From contig NZ_RJTM01000028.1 in NCBI RefSeq assembly GCF_003725735.1, positions 33,079-97,078 on the forward strand: a stretch of DNA of 64,000 bases, read 5' to 3'. Origin of the DNA: Sinomicrobium pectinilyticum (lineage in GTDB: Bacteria > Bacteroidota > Bacteroidia > Flavobacteriales > Flavobacteriaceae). The notes beneath the pieces were generated by a model. It had not been told where the DNA came from, did no database searches, and saw only the letters and a program-made list of their open reading frames with translations. The position numbers were made by a program, and so were the translations under genes. Below are positions 17,125 through 27,150 of this stretch, in pieces; the first letter of the stretch is position 1; every line of letters begins with the position of its first letter.

Positions 17125-18696
17125 ATGGAAAAAACAGGCCCTGTGTCAGGAATTAAAATTGAAAAAGCGCCCGTAAGTTCGGGCAGATCGGGAATAATAT
17201 CCCTGGAAAAAGGAAAAATACCTCCTCAGGCCCTGGAATTGGAAGAAGCGGTGCTCGGCGCCATGATGATCGATAAGAAGGGGGTGGACGAGGTGATAGA
17301 TATTCTGCACCCGGATGCCTTTTATAAAGAAGCGCACCGGTTTATTTACGAGGCTATCGTAAAGCTGTTTGAAAATACGGAACCTATAGACCTGTTGACC
17401 GTATCTTCACAGTTAAAAAAAGACGGTAAACTTGAGCAGATAGGAGGAGATTACTACCTTATACAGCTCACCCAAAAAGTGTCTTCTTCTGCACATATTG
17501 AATTTCACGCACGTATTATCCTGCAAAAATTTATCCAGAGGAGCCTTATTAAAATTTCTTCGGAGATCATAGAGGAGGCTTACGATGAAACTACGGATGT
17601 CTTTGATCTCCTGGACAGTGCGGAAGCCAAGCTGTACGAGGTAACCCAGGGTAACATTAAAAAATCTTCCGAAACGGCGCAAAGCCTTGTTATGCAGGCC
17701 AAGAAGAAGATCGAGGAAATATCCAATAAAGAAGGTTTGAGCGGTATTCCTTCCGGGTTCGATAAACTCGATAAACTTACCTCCGGATGGCAGCCCAGTG
17801 ACCTTATTATCGTTGCGGCGCGCCCGGGTATGGGTAAAACTGCGCTAACCCTGTCTATGGCCCGGAACATTGCGGTAAATTCCGATATTCCCGTGGCGTT
17901 CTTTTCCCTGGAGATGTCTTCCGTACAGTTGATTACCCGTCTTATTTCTTCCGAGACCGGCTTGTCTTCGGAGAAACTGCGTACGGGAAAACTCGAAAAA
18001 CACGAGTGGGAACAGCTTAACGTAAAGGTGAAATCGCTCGAGAAAGCACCTTTGTTTATAGATGACACCCCTTCGCTATCCATATTCGACCTCAGGGCGA
18101 AAGCCAGGCGGCTTGCGTCGCAGCACGGTATCCGGATGATTATTATCGATTACCTTCAGCTGATGACTGCCGGGGGAACACAAAAAGGGGGGAACCGCGA
18201 ACAGGAAATATCTACCATATCCAGGAACCTCAAAGCACTTGCAAAGGAACTGGATGTACCGGTTATAGCACTGTCCCAGCTTTCCCGCGCGGTGGAAACC
18301 CGTGGCGGAAGTAAACGCCCCCTGCTTTCCGACCTCAGGGAATCCGGAGCAATTGAACAGGATGCGGATATTGTTGCCTTTATTTACCGCCCGGAATATT
18401 ATAAGATAGAGGAATGGGACGATGAGGAGCGTACTCCTACCCAGGGACAGGGTGAATTTATTGTGGCCAAACACCGTAACGGGGGATTGGAAAACATCCG
18501 TCTGAAGTTTATCGGGCACCTCGGTAAGTTCGATAACCTGGATGATTTTGACTCTCCGTTCGAATTCCAGTCCAAGATGAACGCTTCCGAAGATGACGGT
18601 TTTAATCCCGGGGCTCTCCCGAGTGCGGAAGATGCTTTCGGAAGTTCGATGAACGAAGGTCCGGCACCTGATGATGACAGTGACGTACCGTTCTAA
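17125..18696 (+). CDS. dnaB: Replicative DNA helicase
   Basis: A 523-residue hexameric helicase. The N-terminal DnaB domain (about 30-130, PPQALELEEAVLGAMMID) is joined through a linker to the RecA-like motor (about 205-475) with Walker A RPGMGKT (233-239), Walker B IIIDYLQLM, the SQLSRAVE segment and the DLRESGAIEQDAD motif. The acidic tail after residue 480 is typical for flavobacterial DnaB. No intein interrupts the gene. It is transcribed alone and followed by a strong hairpin. Confidence 0.97.
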   Translation: MEKTGPVSGIKIEKAPVSSGRSGIISLEKGKIPPQALELEEAVLGAMMIDKKGVDEVIDILHPDAFYKEAHRFIYEAIVKLFENTEPIDLLTVSSQLKKDGKLEQIGGDYYLIQLTQKVSSSAHIEFHARIILQKFIQRSLIKISSEIIEEAYDETTDVFDLLDSAEAKLYEVTQGNIKKSSETAQSLVMQAKKKIEEISNKEGLSGIPSGFDKLDKLTSGWQPSDLIIVAARPGMGKTALTLSMARNIAVNSDIPVAFFSLEMSSVQLITRLISSETGLSSEKLRTGKLEKHEWEQLNVKVKSLEKAPLFIDDTPSLSIFDLRAKARRLASQHGIRMIIIDYLQLMTAGGTQKGGNREQEISTISRNLKALAKELDVPVIALSQLSRAVETRGGSKRPLLSDLRESGAIEQDADIVAFIYRPEYYKIEEWDDEERTPTQGQGEFIVAKHRNGGLENIRLKFIGHLGKFDNLDDFDSPFEFQSKMNASEDDGFNPGALPSAEDAFGSSMNEGPAPDDDSDVPF

Positions 18697-18723
18697 AAAA
18701 AATATACATATAAAGAATAAAAA

Positions 18724-18773
18724 CGGCGTGTTCCGGGGATTAATTGTAACTATACCCGGAACACGCTGTTTTT
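18724..18773 (+). terminator. Terminator after dnaB
   Basis: A 14-bp stem (18724-18737 with 18755-18768, one G-U pair) with a 17-nt loop and five T residues. Confidence 0.85.
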
Positions 18774-18815
18774 AATGCCGGGAATCTTCCCGGTATAATT
18801 TCCAAACGTTTTCCG

Positions 18816-18823
18816 TAACTTTG
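18816..18823 (+). promoter_or_regulatory. Predicted promoter -7 element of the GATase-like gene
   Basis: TAACTTTG, a perfect TAnnTTTG, 19 bases before the ATG at 18843. No clear -33 element. Confidence 0.45.
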
Positions 18824-18842
18824 AAACTAAACCTTATTTATT

Positions 18843-20117
18843 ATGCGTTTCGGCTTATCTGTTTACAGGTTGTTTTTTATCCTCGTCCTCCTATGCAGCA
18901 TGTCTGTCCACGCTTCACGTATACTGATTCCTATGGATGCGGAATATCAGAAGAACCATCTCAAGGCATACGGAATGGCCTACTGGACACTGTCGGAGAA
19001 TTTTAAAGTGCAGTGGCTGCTCAACTATCGCGGAGGTTCCTTTCTTATGCCCGACACGGAAGAGATACGGAAAGAATGTACTATACGCGGGGTGTCCTAT
19101 GAGGTACTGTCCGATGCCAAGGCGGAAAGCATTCTCGGGGAAATAAGCAGTCCTGCCAAAAATCAGGAAGCTGTAGTATTGGAAAAAGCACCGAAAGTGG
19201 TGGTATATTCACCCAAAGATAACCCGCCATGGGACGACGCGGTGACTATGGTCCTTACCTATGCCGAAATTCCGTATGATGTGGTCTATGACGAAGAAGT
19301 GCTCGCGGACCAATTACCGATGTACGATTGGCTGCACCTGCATCACGAGGATTTTACCGGCCAGTACGGGAAATTTTACAGGGCATATAAAATGGCACCC
19401 TGGTACATCCAGCAAAAGAAGGAGGCGGAAGAACGTGCAGCCAAACTGGGCTTTGATAAAGTATCCGATTCCAAACTGGCCGTAGCCCTGAAAATACGCG
19501 ATTTTGTTGTGGGGGGCGGATTTATGTTTGCCATGTGCTCTGCTACCGATAGTTTTGATATAGCGCTCTCGGCAGAAGGCGTAGATATATGTGAACCTAT
19601 GTTTGACGGCGATCCTTCCGATCCTGATTACCAGTCTAAAATAGATTACGATAAGACCCTTGCTTTTACGGGCTTTACCCTGGAACGCGATCCGAATGTC
19701 TATGAATTCTCTTCCATCGATATGACAGACCGCCGCAGGATAGCCAAAGAGGTAGACTACTTTACGCTCATGGAATTTTCAGCCAAATGGGACCCGGTCC
19801 CCACTATGCTCTGCCAGAACCATACGGCGCTGATCAAGGGGTTTATGGGACAGACCACCAGTTTCAACGGAAACGAGATCAAGTCGCCCGTATTGATACT
19901 GGGTGAGAATAAGGCTAACGGTGAGGCCCGTTATATCCACGGGGTAAAAGGAAAAGGTTTTTTTACCTTTTACGGCGGACATGATCCGGAAGATTACCAG
20001 CACAGGGTAGGAGACCCCAAAACAGAACTGGAACTGCACCCGAATTCTCCCGGGTACCGGCTCATCCTTAATAATATCCTTTTCCCGGCAGCAAAGAAAA
20101 AGAAACAGAAGACCTGA
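18843..20117 (+). CDS. Exported protein with GATase-like region (often labelled asparagine synthetase B)
   Basis: A 424-residue protein with a signal peptide (hydrophobic residues 9-22, cleavage near HAS). It has none of the motifs of asparagine synthetase: no N-terminal Cys2 glutaminase and no ATP pyrophosphatase SGGxDS. Instead, VVGGGFMFAMCSATDSFD (Cys232 as possible nucleophile elbow) and DWLHLHHEDFTGQ suggest a class I glutamine-amidotransferase-like fold. Homologues in Bacteroidota databases often carry the asparagine synthetase B name, from memory and probably wrong. Location is periplasm or outside. Function unknown. The C-terminus is lysine-rich. A YjbQ gene follows after 46 bases. 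Confidence 0.75.
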   Translation: MRFGLSVYRLFFILVLLCSMSVHASRILIPMDAEYQKNHLKAYGMAYWTLSENFKVQWLLNYRGGSFLMPDTEEIRKECTIRGVSYEVLSDAKAESILGEISSPAKNQEAVVLEKAPKVVVYSPKDNPPWDDAVTMVLTYAEIPYDVVYDEEVLADQLPMYDWLHLHHEDFTGQYGKFYRAYKMAPWYIQQKKEAEERAAKLGFDKVSDSKLAVALKIRDFVVGGGFMFAMCSATDSFDIALSAEGVDICEPMFDGDPSDPDYQSKIDYDKTLAFTGFTLERDPNVYEFSSIDMTDRRRIAKEVDYFTLMEFSAKWDPVPTMLCQNHTALIKGFMGQTTSFNGNEIKSPVLILGENKANGEARYIHGVKGKGFFTFYGGHDPEDYQHRVGDPKTELELHPNSPGYRLILNNILFPAAKKKKQKT

Positions 20118-20163
20118 TCGGGGCGTACAGGCAAATTATTCACTCTTAAATTACCATACAGAT

Positions 20164-20586
20164 ATGTTTTTTTTGCAGGAAGAGATACAGCTTAAACCAA
20201 GGAAAAGGGGTTTTCATCTTATTACACAGGAAATACTGAATGCGATGCCCCGGATACGGGACATACAGAGGGGGCAGTTGCAGGTTTTCATAAAGCATAC
20301 TTCCGCAGGACTGACCATCAATGAAAATGCCGATCCTTCCGTGCGGAAAGATTTTGAGAGTTTTATGAACGCTGCAGTACCGGAAAACGAACCTTATTAT
20401 GTGCATACCCAGGAAGGGCCGGATGATATGCCTGCCCACATCAAAGCGTCGCTAATGGGAAGCTCCGTTGAGGTGCCTATAAGCGCAGGAAGGTTAAACC
20501 TGGGCGTATGGCAGGGAATTTACCTTTGTGAACATCGTAACCATGGAGGCAGCAGAAGCATTGTCATAACCGCTTTCGGAGTGTGA
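20164..20586 (+). CDS. YjbQ/UPF0047 family protein
   Basis: A 140-residue protein with the family pattern HTSAGLTINENADPSVRKDF, DDMPAHIKASLMGSS and GTW/GVWQGIYLCEHR. E. coli YjbQ has weak thiamine-phosphate synthase activity and the family has a conserved metal-binding His triad; the real role is unsettled. Length is normal. It lies 46 bases after the GATase-like gene and its end is 9 bases from the convergent HAD phosphatase gene. Confidence 0.9.
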   Translation: MFFLQEEIQLKPRKRGFHLITQEILNAMPRIRDIQRGQLQVFIKHTSAGLTINENADPSVRKDFESFMNAAVPENEPYYVHTQEGPDDMPAHIKASLMGSSVEVPISAGRLNLGVWQGIYLCEHRNHGGSRSIVITAFGV

Positions 20587-20595
20587 TGAAGGCGC

Positions 20596-21420
20596 CTATT
20601 GGCCGGATATTGCCATTCTCTTCGCTTCCAGGAGTTTTTCCAGGATATGCTCTACACCGTTATTGTCGTTGCTGAGTGTTCTGTACCGGGCAGCATTCAA
20701 TACGTTCTGGTGGGCATTTTCCATGGCATAACTGAAATATGCCTGCTCCATCATTTCCAGGTCATTGTTGTAGTCGCCGAAAACCAGTGTTTCTTCCCTG
20801 GTAACATTTAGTTTCTCCTGAATAAGTCTCAGAGCGTGGCCTTTGTTGGCATCCTGGCTGGAGATATCGAGCCAGTATTCTCCGGATACTTTTACCTGCA
20901 GGGTTTCTTCCAGGTGACGGACGTGGGGGTATATGTTCTTTTCGGAGCCCCCGAAGCTGTATACGGCTATTTTAAGGAACTCATCTCCTTCGATATTGTT
21001 GAGGTCGGGCACTTTAGTGAATTCGTGGTAATATTCGCGGAACATGTCGTGAAATGCAATATTCTCCGTTTCTATGTATGCCCTGTCTTTCCCGCATATC
21101 ACAATATAGGCATCTTCCAAAGGCCGGATCAGGGTAATGGCATCCCGCACTACGGAGAGGGAAAGAGGCGTTACCAGGAGTTCTTTTCCCCGCTGTTTGG
21201 CTATGGCTCCGTTTTCCGCAATAATGGTGATATCGTCTGCAATAGAATGAAGTTTATCGGTTATACTGTGGTATTGGCGCCCGCTGGCAGCGACAAAATG
21301 AATATGGTGCTGCTTAAGCTCTTTGAATATTTTGAAGAACTTCTCGCTGACGTTGTTTTGCGAATTCAGTAAAGTGCCATCCATATCGGTGGCTATAAGT
21401 TTTATTTGTGATAAATCCAT
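20596..21420 (-). CDS. Cof-type HAD-IIB phosphatase
   Basis: A 274-residue haloacid-dehalogenase phosphatase. Motif I is ATDMDGTLLNS (nucleophile Asp12, acid/base Asp14), motif II the Ser of AASGR, motif III Lys of DANKG, and motif IV VFGDYNNDLEMM. The cap inserted between motifs II and III is of the type IIB (Cof) kind. Such enzymes dephosphorylate sugar phosphates or cofactors; the substrate is not predictable. It stands alone on the minus strand. Confidence 0.9.
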   Translation of the reverse strand: MDLSQIKLIATDMDGTLLNSQNNVSEKFFKIFKELKQHHIHFVAASGRQYHSITDKLHSIADDITIIAENGAIAKQRGKELLVTPLSLSVVRDAITLIRPLEDAYIVICGKDRAYIETENIAFHDMFREYYHEFTKVPDLNNIEGDEFLKIAVYSFGGSEKNIYPHVRHLEETLQVKVSGEYWLDISSQDANKGHALRLIQEKLNVTREETLVFGDYNNDLEMMEQAYFSYAMENAHQNVLNAARYRTLSNDNNGVEHILEKLLEAKRMAISGQ

Positions 21421-21793
21421 TGTATAGCAATTTTAAAGTATCAGATATAAAGTAGCGGGCTTTGAAGCCGGGAGCCCACGGTTATAAAATTCACTTATGG
21501 TGTTTGGTGTTTTCAAAGGTGGTTGTTTTTACATTCATGGGTATTGTCTGGCCGTTCTTTTGATATCAGCAGGGCAAAATATTCCCAATCGTATATAGTT
21601 GTCCGGGATTTAGAAATGGCTGAATTCCGGAACTGTAAACATATATTTTAAATGTGTTTTTGTATAATTTACAACTTTTGCAGCCGGCTTGTTTTAAACT
21701 CCAAAGGTAAGGATAATGTATGTTATGGTTGTTAAATGCTTGTTATTTCCGGTTTTGAAAATCAGCGGGATGAGCATATCCGAAACCACCAAT
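21421..21793. other. Gene-free interval
   Basis: About 370 bases between the HAD gene start and the rplT terminator. No convincing reading frame, RNA gene or repeat is seen; there is a small imperfect hairpin GGGCTTTGAAGCCGGGAGCCC near 21460 and A+T-rich stretches. Confidence 0.45.
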
Positions 21794-21821
21794 AAAAAAT
21801 CCGGCCTTTTTGGCCGGATTT
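21794..21821 (-). terminator. Terminator of the thrS-infC-rpmI-rplT operon
   Basis: On the minus strand a perfect 10-bp stem AAATCCGGCC/GGCCGGATTT (21821-21812 with 21806-21797), 5-nt loop and T-run. Confidence 0.88.
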
Positions 21822-21851
21822 CAATAAGCGAAATATGTTGTTAATAAACGT

Positions 21852-22196
21852 TTATTTTACTTTGTCTACGATTGCCTTGAAAGCTTCCGGGTGGTTCATG
21901 GCCAGATCGGCTAAAACCTTACGGTTTAGTTCGATGTCGTTGGCTTTTACTTTACCCATGAACTGAGAGTATGACAATCCGTGTAGTCTGGCCCCGGCAT
22001 TGATACGGGTAATCCATAAAGCACGGAAAGTTCTCTTTTTGTTCCTGCGGTCTCTGTACGAGTACAGCATTGCTTTTTCAACCGCATTTTTGGCAACGGT
22101 CCAAACGTTTTTACGTCTTCCGTAGTAGCCTTTTGCCTGCTTCATTATTTTTTTTCTGCGGGCTCTCGATGCTACTGAATTTACTGATCTTGGCAT
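21852..22196 (-). CDS. rplT: 50S ribosomal protein L20
   Basis: A 114-residue ribosomal protein, beginning [19 protein letters not shown], with the basic N-terminal extension and the [20 protein letters not shown] core typical of L20. It binds 23S rRNA early in 50S assembly and in other bacteria represses its own operon. It is the last gene of thrS-infC-rpmI-rplT; a 125-base spacer separates it from rpmI, long enough to hold a regulatory fold, though none is identified. Confidence 0.97.
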   Translation of the reverse strand: MPRSVNSVASRARRKKIMKQAKGYYGRRKNVWTVAKNAVEKAMLYSYRDRRNKKRTFRALWITRINAGARLHGLSYSQFMGKVKANDIELNRKVLADLAMNHPEAFKAIVDKVK

Positions 22197-22321
22197 AATT
22201 TTTTGTTTTTTGTAGCAGGCGTCCGGTAAACGGTACTTTTAAAATGGCTTCTGTACTTGGTATTCGAAACCTATTTTGCCTGACTCCAGGGTTATACAAT
22301 AATACGAACCGTAAAGAACAA

Positions 22322-22519
22322 TTATTTTAAACGTAACTGTTCTTTAATGTTGTTAACATCATTTTCATGTACCAGGGTACTATGCGTTAACGCAAGCTTA
22401 CGCTTTTTGCTTTTCTTTGTCAGAATGTGGCTTTTAAAAGCGTGCTTTCTTTTGATTTTACCAGAACCGGTCAGCTTAAAACGCTTTTTGGCGCTGGATT
22501 TGGTTTTCATCTTAGGCAT
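22322..22519 (-). CDS. rpmI: 50S ribosomal protein L35
   Basis: A 65-residue basic protein starting [24 protein letters not shown], the L35 signature. Third gene of the operon, 28 bases after infC. Confidence 0.97.
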   Translation of the reverse strand: MPKMKTKSSAKKRFKLTGSGKIKRKHAFKSHILTKKSKKRKLALTHSTLVHENDVNNIKEQLRLK

Positions 22520-22547
22520 AATTCCTAAATTATTTTGATTATTTCGC

Positions 22548-23111
22548 TTATTTCTTACTCTTCTTCGGAGCGATAAACATGGTCATTCGTTTACCTTCCA
22601 GTTTGGGCATCTGTTCTACCTTTCCGTACTCTTCCAGGTCCTGGGCCAGCCGGAGAAGTAAAATTTCTCCCTGGTCCTTATACACGATAGATCGTCCCTT
22701 AAAGAAAACATACGCCTTTAGTTTGGCACCGTCTTTCAGGAATTTTTCCCCGTGTTTCTTTTTGAACTCGTAGTCGTGTTCGTCGGTTTGGGGGCCAAAA
22801 CGAATTTCTTTAACTATTATCTTGGTAGCTTTTGCCTTTAAAGCCTTTTCGCGTTTTTTCTGTTCGTAAAGGAATTTTTTATAATCCGTAATCTTACAAA
22901 CAGGAGGGGCAGCTTTAGGTGAAATTTCAACCAGGTCCAGTCCAAGCTCTTCTGCTTTGGCCAGGGCCACTTTGGTTGGATATATGCCTACTTCTACATT
23001 GTCTCCCACCAGGCGAACTTCCGGTACACGGATATCCCTGTTAGTCCGGTGCGGATTCTTGTCCTCTCTTTGGTTAGGACGGTTTCTGTTGAATCTTCTT
23101 TTAATTGCTAT
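22548..23111 (-). CDS. infC: Translation initiation factor IF-3, non-canonical start codon
   Basis: IF-3 of about 187 residues: N-domain [20 protein letters not shown] and [17 protein letters not shown], lysine-rich linker, C-domain [16 protein letters not shown] and [19 protein letters not shown]. It prevents subunit joining and proofreads start codons. The usual N-terminus ([16 protein letters not shown]) lies upstream of the first GTG (23009). In that stretch, from the in-frame stop at 23115-23117, there is no ATG, GTG or TTG; only ATA (23109-23111) and ATT (23103-23105) can serve. The given end uses ATA, aligned with the normal first residue; ATT is equally possible. E. coli infC starts with AUU as autoregulation. 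Confidence 0.93.
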   Translation of the reverse strand: MAIKRRFNRNRPNQREDKNPHRTNRDIRVPEVRLVGDNVEVGIYPTKVALAKAEELGLDLVEISPKAAPPVCKITDYKKFLYEQKKREKALKAKATKIIVKEIRFGPQTDEHDYEFKKKHGEKFLKDGAKLKAYVFFKGRSIVYKDQGEILLLRLAQDLEEYGKVEQMPKLEGKRMTMFIAPKKSKK

Positions 23112-23139
23112 GGCTTACAGATTTTTAATTAAACTTCGT

Positions 23140-25080
23140 TTAAAATTGTTTTAAAGTTCGGTTTATTTCGTTTTCTACTATTTTGGCGAATGCATCCACC
23201 GTGATGGTCCCTATGTCACCTTCACCGTGCTTTCTAACCGAGATGGTGCCTTCTTTTTCTTCGTTTTCACCGACAATGAGCATATAAGGGATTTTCTTCA
23301 TTTCAGCTTCCCTTATTTTCTTGCCGATAGTCTCATTTCGGTGATCTACCAGGGCGCGAATTTCGTAATTTTCTAATAAACTTAAAACTTTTTCGGCATA
23401 TTTTTCATATTTCTCACTGATAGAGAGTAGGATAGCCTGTTCCGGCATCAGCCATAACGGGAAGTTCCCCGCCGTATGCTCCAAAAGTATGGCCACAAAG
23501 CGTTCTATACTTCCGAAAGGTGCCCTGTGTATCATTACCGGGCGGTGTAATTCGTTATCACTGCCCTTATAAGAAAGGTCGAAGCGTTCCGGCAGGTTGT
23601 AATCCACCTGTATGGTACCTAATTGCCAGCTTCTCCCGAGAGCGTCTTTAACCATAAAGTCCAGCTTCGGGCCGTAGAAAGCGGCTTCTCCTGTTTCTAT
23701 TACGTAATTCAGCCCTTTTTCTTTGGCTGCATTCAGAATGGCGTTTTCAGCCTTTTCCCAGTTTTCGTCACTACCGATGTATTTCTCCGGATTTTCCGGA
23801 TCGCGAAGCGACACCTGGGCGGTAAAATTCTCAAAACCGAGCGAACCGAAAACATACAGCACCAGGTCAATGACACTCTTGAATTCGTCATCGAGCTGAT
23901 CCGGGGTACAGAAAATATGCGCATCGTCCTGGGTAAAACCCCTTACCCTGGTGAGACCGTGTAATTCACCGCTTTGTTCATAACGGTATACCGTACCGAA
24001 CTCCGCATATCTTTTAGGGAGTTCTTTGTAACTCCACGGCCTTGCATTGTATATTTCGCAATGGTGAGGACAGTTCATCGGTTTCAACAAAAATTCCTCA
24101 CCTTCATGCGGGGTGTGAATAGGCTGAAAACTGTCTTCCCCGTATTTGGCATAGTGCCCGGAAGTCACGTATAGTTCTTTTTGCCCGATATGCGGAGATA
24201 CTACCTGCTCATATCCGGCCTTTTTCTGTGCTTTTTTGAGAAAGTTCTCCAGGCGCTCACGCAGTGCGGCACCTTTAGGTAACCACAAAGGTAATCCTTG
24301 GCCTACTTTCTGGGAAAAGGTGAACAGTTCCAGTTCTTTTCCCAGTTTTCTGTGGTCCCTCTTTTTGGCTTCTTCCAGTAAATGGAGATATTCCGTAAGG
24401 TCCTTTTGCTTCGGAAAGGAGATACCGTAGATCCTGGTCAGCTGTTTGTTGTTTTCGTCTCCTCTCCAGTATGCCCCGGCAGTATTAAGGAGCTTTACTG
24501 CCTTAATGATCCCGGTATTGGGAATATGCCCGCCGCGACAGAGGTCGGAAAATGTGGAGTGGTCACAGAAAGTAATGGTCCCGTCTTCCAGGTTTTCGAT
24601 AAGCTCTACTTTGTATTCGTTACCCTGTTTTTTATAATAGTCCAGTGCTTCGGCCTTGGTTACCGAGCGCATGTTGTAATCGTATTTTCCCCTGGCGATT
24701 TCAAGCATTTTCTTTTCGATATCAGGGAAATCCTTATCAGAGATGGTTTTATCCCCCAGGTCCACATCATAGTAGAAACCATTGTCTATGGCTGGCCCTA
24801 TGGTGAGTTTTACACCAGGGTAAAGCTCTTCCAATGCCTGTGCCAGTACGTGGGCGGAGGAGTGCCAGAAAGCTTTCTTACCTGCATCATCGTTCCAGGT
24901 ATACAATACGAGATTACCATCTGTGGTCAGCGGGGTCGCCGTTTCCACTGTTGTACCGTTAAAACTTGCAGAAATAACGTTGCGCGCCAAACCTTCGCTG
25001 ATGCTTCTGGCAACGTCCATAGGAGTGGAGTTTTCAGGGAACTCCTTTACAGATCCGTCGGGTAAGGTAATCTCAATCAT
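23140..25080 (-). CDS. thrS: Threonyl-tRNA synthetase
   Basis: A 646-residue class II synthetase: TGS domain (about 1-62), editing domain with [11 protein letters not shown] (about 73) and CRGGHIP (about 182-188), catalytic core with MNCPHH motif and motif 2 [28 protein letters not shown], and anticodon-binding domain from about 540. It charges tRNA-Thr and removes misplaced serine. First gene of the conserved thrS-infC-rpmI-rplT operon, with 28 bases to infC. Confidence 0.98.
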   Translation of the reverse strand: MIEITLPDGSVKEFPENSTPMDVARSISEGLARNVISASFNGTTVETATPLTTDGNLVLYTWNDDAGKKAFWHSSAHVLAQALEELYPGVKLTIGPAIDNGFYYDVDLGDKTISDKDFPDIEKKMLEIARGKYDYNMRSVTKAEALDYYKKQGNEYKVELIENLEDGTITFCDHSTFSDLCRGGHIPNTGIIKAVKLLNTAGAYWRGDENNKQLTRIYGISFPKQKDLTEYLHLLEEAKKRDHRKLGKELELFTFSQKVGQGLPLWLPKGAALRERLENFLKKAQKKAGYEQVVSPHIGQKELYVTSGHYAKYGEDSFQPIHTPHEGEEFLLKPMNCPHHCEIYNARPWSYKELPKRYAEFGTVYRYEQSGELHGLTRVRGFTQDDAHIFCTPDQLDDEFKSVIDLVLYVFGSLGFENFTAQVSLRDPENPEKYIGSDENWEKAENAILNAAKEKGLNYVIETGEAAFYGPKLDFMVKDALGRSWQLGTIQVDYNLPERFDLSYKGSDNELHRPVMIHRAPFGSIERFVAILLEHTAGNFPLWLMPEQAILLSISEKYEKYAEKVLSLLENYEIRALVDHRNETIGKKIREAEMKKIPYMLIVGENEEKEGTISVRKHGEGDIGTITVDAFAKIVENEINRTLKQF

Positions 25081-25100
25081 TAATTTTAAGTTTTAAGGTG

Positions 25101-25132
25101 CAAAGATAAGGGGAAGTAAGCAAGCGTGCAAT
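25101..25132 (-). promoter_or_regulatory. Promoter of the thrS operon
   Basis: Minus strand -7 element TATCTTTG (25108-25101) with ATTG (25132-25129) 20 bp upstream. The thrS ATG follows after 20 bases. Confidence 0.6.
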
Positions 25133-25244
25133 ATAAGTCCGTGTTTAAAATCAATGCCCGAAAGCGGAGGTAAAAGCTGGTAATAAGTGCTTTAATCGTT
25201 ATGTTTTCAGGGTGTTATGTCCCGGGGATTTGCTTTTGTAATCT

Positions 25245-25622
25245 CTAGCTCTCATCTCTCAGGTGTATTATTTTTCCTTCTGCAAAGGTAAAAACGGATT
25301 TTCCGTCCAGTTTTACGATATCACCCTCCTTCGGGCCGTCGGGTAAATCACAGGCAATGATCCCTGTATAGCTGATGCTTACGGTGATGTGGTTTTCTTC
25401 AGTGTGGAAGCCGGTAATGACCTGCTCTCTTTCCCTGAAGAGCCGGGCGGCTTTCCCGGCTTGTTCCCCGAATGCGGAAATGCCTTGGGTAGTAAGGGTT
25501 ATTTCGCCTCCATGGACATTCTCAAACCTGATGTCCGCGTGCAGTTCATTCAGCATGCCGTCAATATCAAAACGATTGTAGGCGTTGATGTAGTTTTCAA
25601 TAATTTTTTCCTGGTAGGTCAT
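25245..25622 (-). CDS. NTF2/SnoaL-like domain protein
   Basis: A 125-residue single-domain protein with the cone-shaped NTF2-like fold pattern: N-terminal helix YQEKIIENYINAYNRFDIDGMLNELHADIRFENVHGG and a beta-rich C-terminal half (FTFAEGKIIHLRDES). Members range from isomerases and hydrolases to binding proteins; nothing here points to one. It starts 18 bases after the symporter stop in the same direction, so the two are probably co-transcribed. Confidence 0.82.
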   Translation of the reverse strand: MTYQEKIIENYINAYNRFDIDGMLNELHADIRFENVHGGEITLTTQGISAFGEQAGKAARLFREREQVITGFHTEENHITVSISYTGIIACDLPDGPKEGDIVKLDGKSVFTFAEGKIIHLRDES

Positions 25623-25640
25623 AGATCCGGAATTTGATGA

Positions 25641-27107
25641 TTACGATACCGGGGGAAGTTCCCGGGGATCCTTTCTGATGAGTAATGCAAGTCCGCAGAA
25701 AGTAAGGAACCCGTTAAGTATGAGTATGATGAACCCGAATTCGAATCCGAACAATACCCGCATGCGATCGGCAATGACATACGATAGAACGGGGGAGAGA
25801 ATGGCAACAAAGGGAACCAGTTTGTCCCGCACTTTCCACCGGGTAAAAAGCCCGAAGCTGTACAGGCCGAGTAGCGGGCCGTACGTATATCCTGCAAAGA
25901 CAAAAAGTTTGGCAATAACACTTTCGTTCTTTATGATGTATTTGAATATAACAATCACAAGTATAAGCAGTAGGGAGATGATAATATGTACTCTTTTACG
26001 GATACGCACCTGTTTTTTTTCGTCATATCTTTTTTCTATATCAAGGATGTCCACACTAAAAGAGGTGGTCAATGAGGTCAGGGCACTGTCCGCACTGCTG
26101 TAAGCGGCTGCTATGAGTCCGATGAGAAAAAACACGAACACTCCCGTACCGAGATAGTCTTTGGCGAGCACCGGGAACAATTCGTCTTTATGGGCATCAA
26201 TACCATTTTTTTGAGCGTAGACGGTAAGGAGAAGTCCCAGGGACAGGAAAAAAAAGTTGACTATAGTAAGAACTATCGTAAACCATAGCATGTTTTTCTG
26301 TGCATCTTTCAGGCTTTTGCAGGTGAGGTTCTTCTGCATCATATCCTGGTCCAGTCCGGTCATTACCACGGCAATAAAAGCCCCGGAAAAAAACTGTTTC
26401 CAGAAATAATCGGCACTTTTGAAGTCGTCGAAAAAAAACATCCTGGAAAATTCGCTCTGCGATAAATATCTGACAACCCCTATCTCGCCGATAGCAAGAT
26501 CCTGGTAAACGGAATATGTGGCCACACCTACGGCAATAAGCATAAACAAGGTTTGTAATGTGTCTGTCCAGACAATGGTTTTAATGCCCGATTTAAAAGT
26601 GTACAGCCATATGAGGGCAATGGTCAGGGTGACTGTTGCCCAGAAAGGGATGCCCATTTCGTCAAAGAGGATCACCTGCAGTACGTTAGCGATCAAAAAT
26701 AACCGGAAACTGGCACCTACGACCCTCGAAATGAGAAAAAAAGAAGCCCCGGTTTTGTAACTGCTATTGCCGAAACGCTCGCCGAGATAGGTATATATGG
26801 AAGTGAGATTTAACCGGTAGTAAAGCGGGAGGAGCACAGTTCCAATGATCAGGTATCCGAGGATATACCCGAAAACTACTTGCATATAACTGAACTGGGA
26901 TGCTTCTACCCATCCGGGTACGGAAATAAAAGTAACACCGCTCAATGAGGCCCCGATCATTCCGAATGCTACCACATACCAGGGTGATTGTCGTTTTGCC
27001 TTGAAAAAAGTTTCGTTGTTGTCGCCATCTTTCCCGGTGAGGTAGGATATGAAGATCAGTAGTCCGAAGTAGGCTGCAATAATGAGGAGTATATGTGTCG
27101 GTTGCAT
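25641..27107 (-). CDS. Sodium:solute symporter (SSS family)
   Basis: A 488-residue membrane protein with about 13 hydrophobic segments and the SSS-family features: GMIGASLSGVTFISVPGW near TM2 (about 52-69), AYSSADSALTSLTTSFSVD in TM8-TM9 (about 336-354). SSS carriers use the sodium gradient to import sugars, amino acids or sialic acid. The substrate is not predictable; the subgroup is common in Bacteroidota. Co-directional with the NTF2-like gene downstream. Confidence 0.92.
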   Translation of the reverse strand: MQPTHILLIIAAYFGLLIFISYLTGKDGDNNETFFKAKRQSPWYVVAFGMIGASLSGVTFISVPGWVEASQFSYMQVVFGYILGYLIIGTVLLPLYYRLNLTSIYTYLGERFGNSSYKTGASFFLISRVVGASFRLFLIANVLQVILFDEMGIPFWATVTLTIALIWLYTFKSGIKTIVWTDTLQTLFMLIAVGVATYSVYQDLAIGEIGVVRYLSQSEFSRMFFFDDFKSADYFWKQFFSGAFIAVVMTGLDQDMMQKNLTCKSLKDAQKNMLWFTIVLTIVNFFFLSLGLLLTVYAQKNGIDAHKDELFPVLAKDYLGTGVFVFFLIGLIAAAYSSADSALTSLTTSFSVDILDIEKRYDEKKQVRIRKRVHIIISLLLILVIVIFKYIIKNESVIAKLFVFAGYTYGPLLGLYSFGLFTRWKVRDKLVPFVAILSPVLSYVIADRMRVLFGFEFGFIILILNGFLTFCGLALLIRKDPRELPPVS

Positions 27108-27150
27108 AAAAAATCGGATTTTTTCCGGCGACCAAAGTACGAAAAAGAAT

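Noticed and set aside
22548..23009. infC starting at GTG 23009
   Set aside because: It would remove the conserved basic N-terminus that is still encoded in frame upstream.
25245..27107. Sialic-acid uptake operon based on the SSS symporter
   Set aside because: No sialic acid catabolic gene is nearby and the symporter subgroup cannot be resolved by eye.
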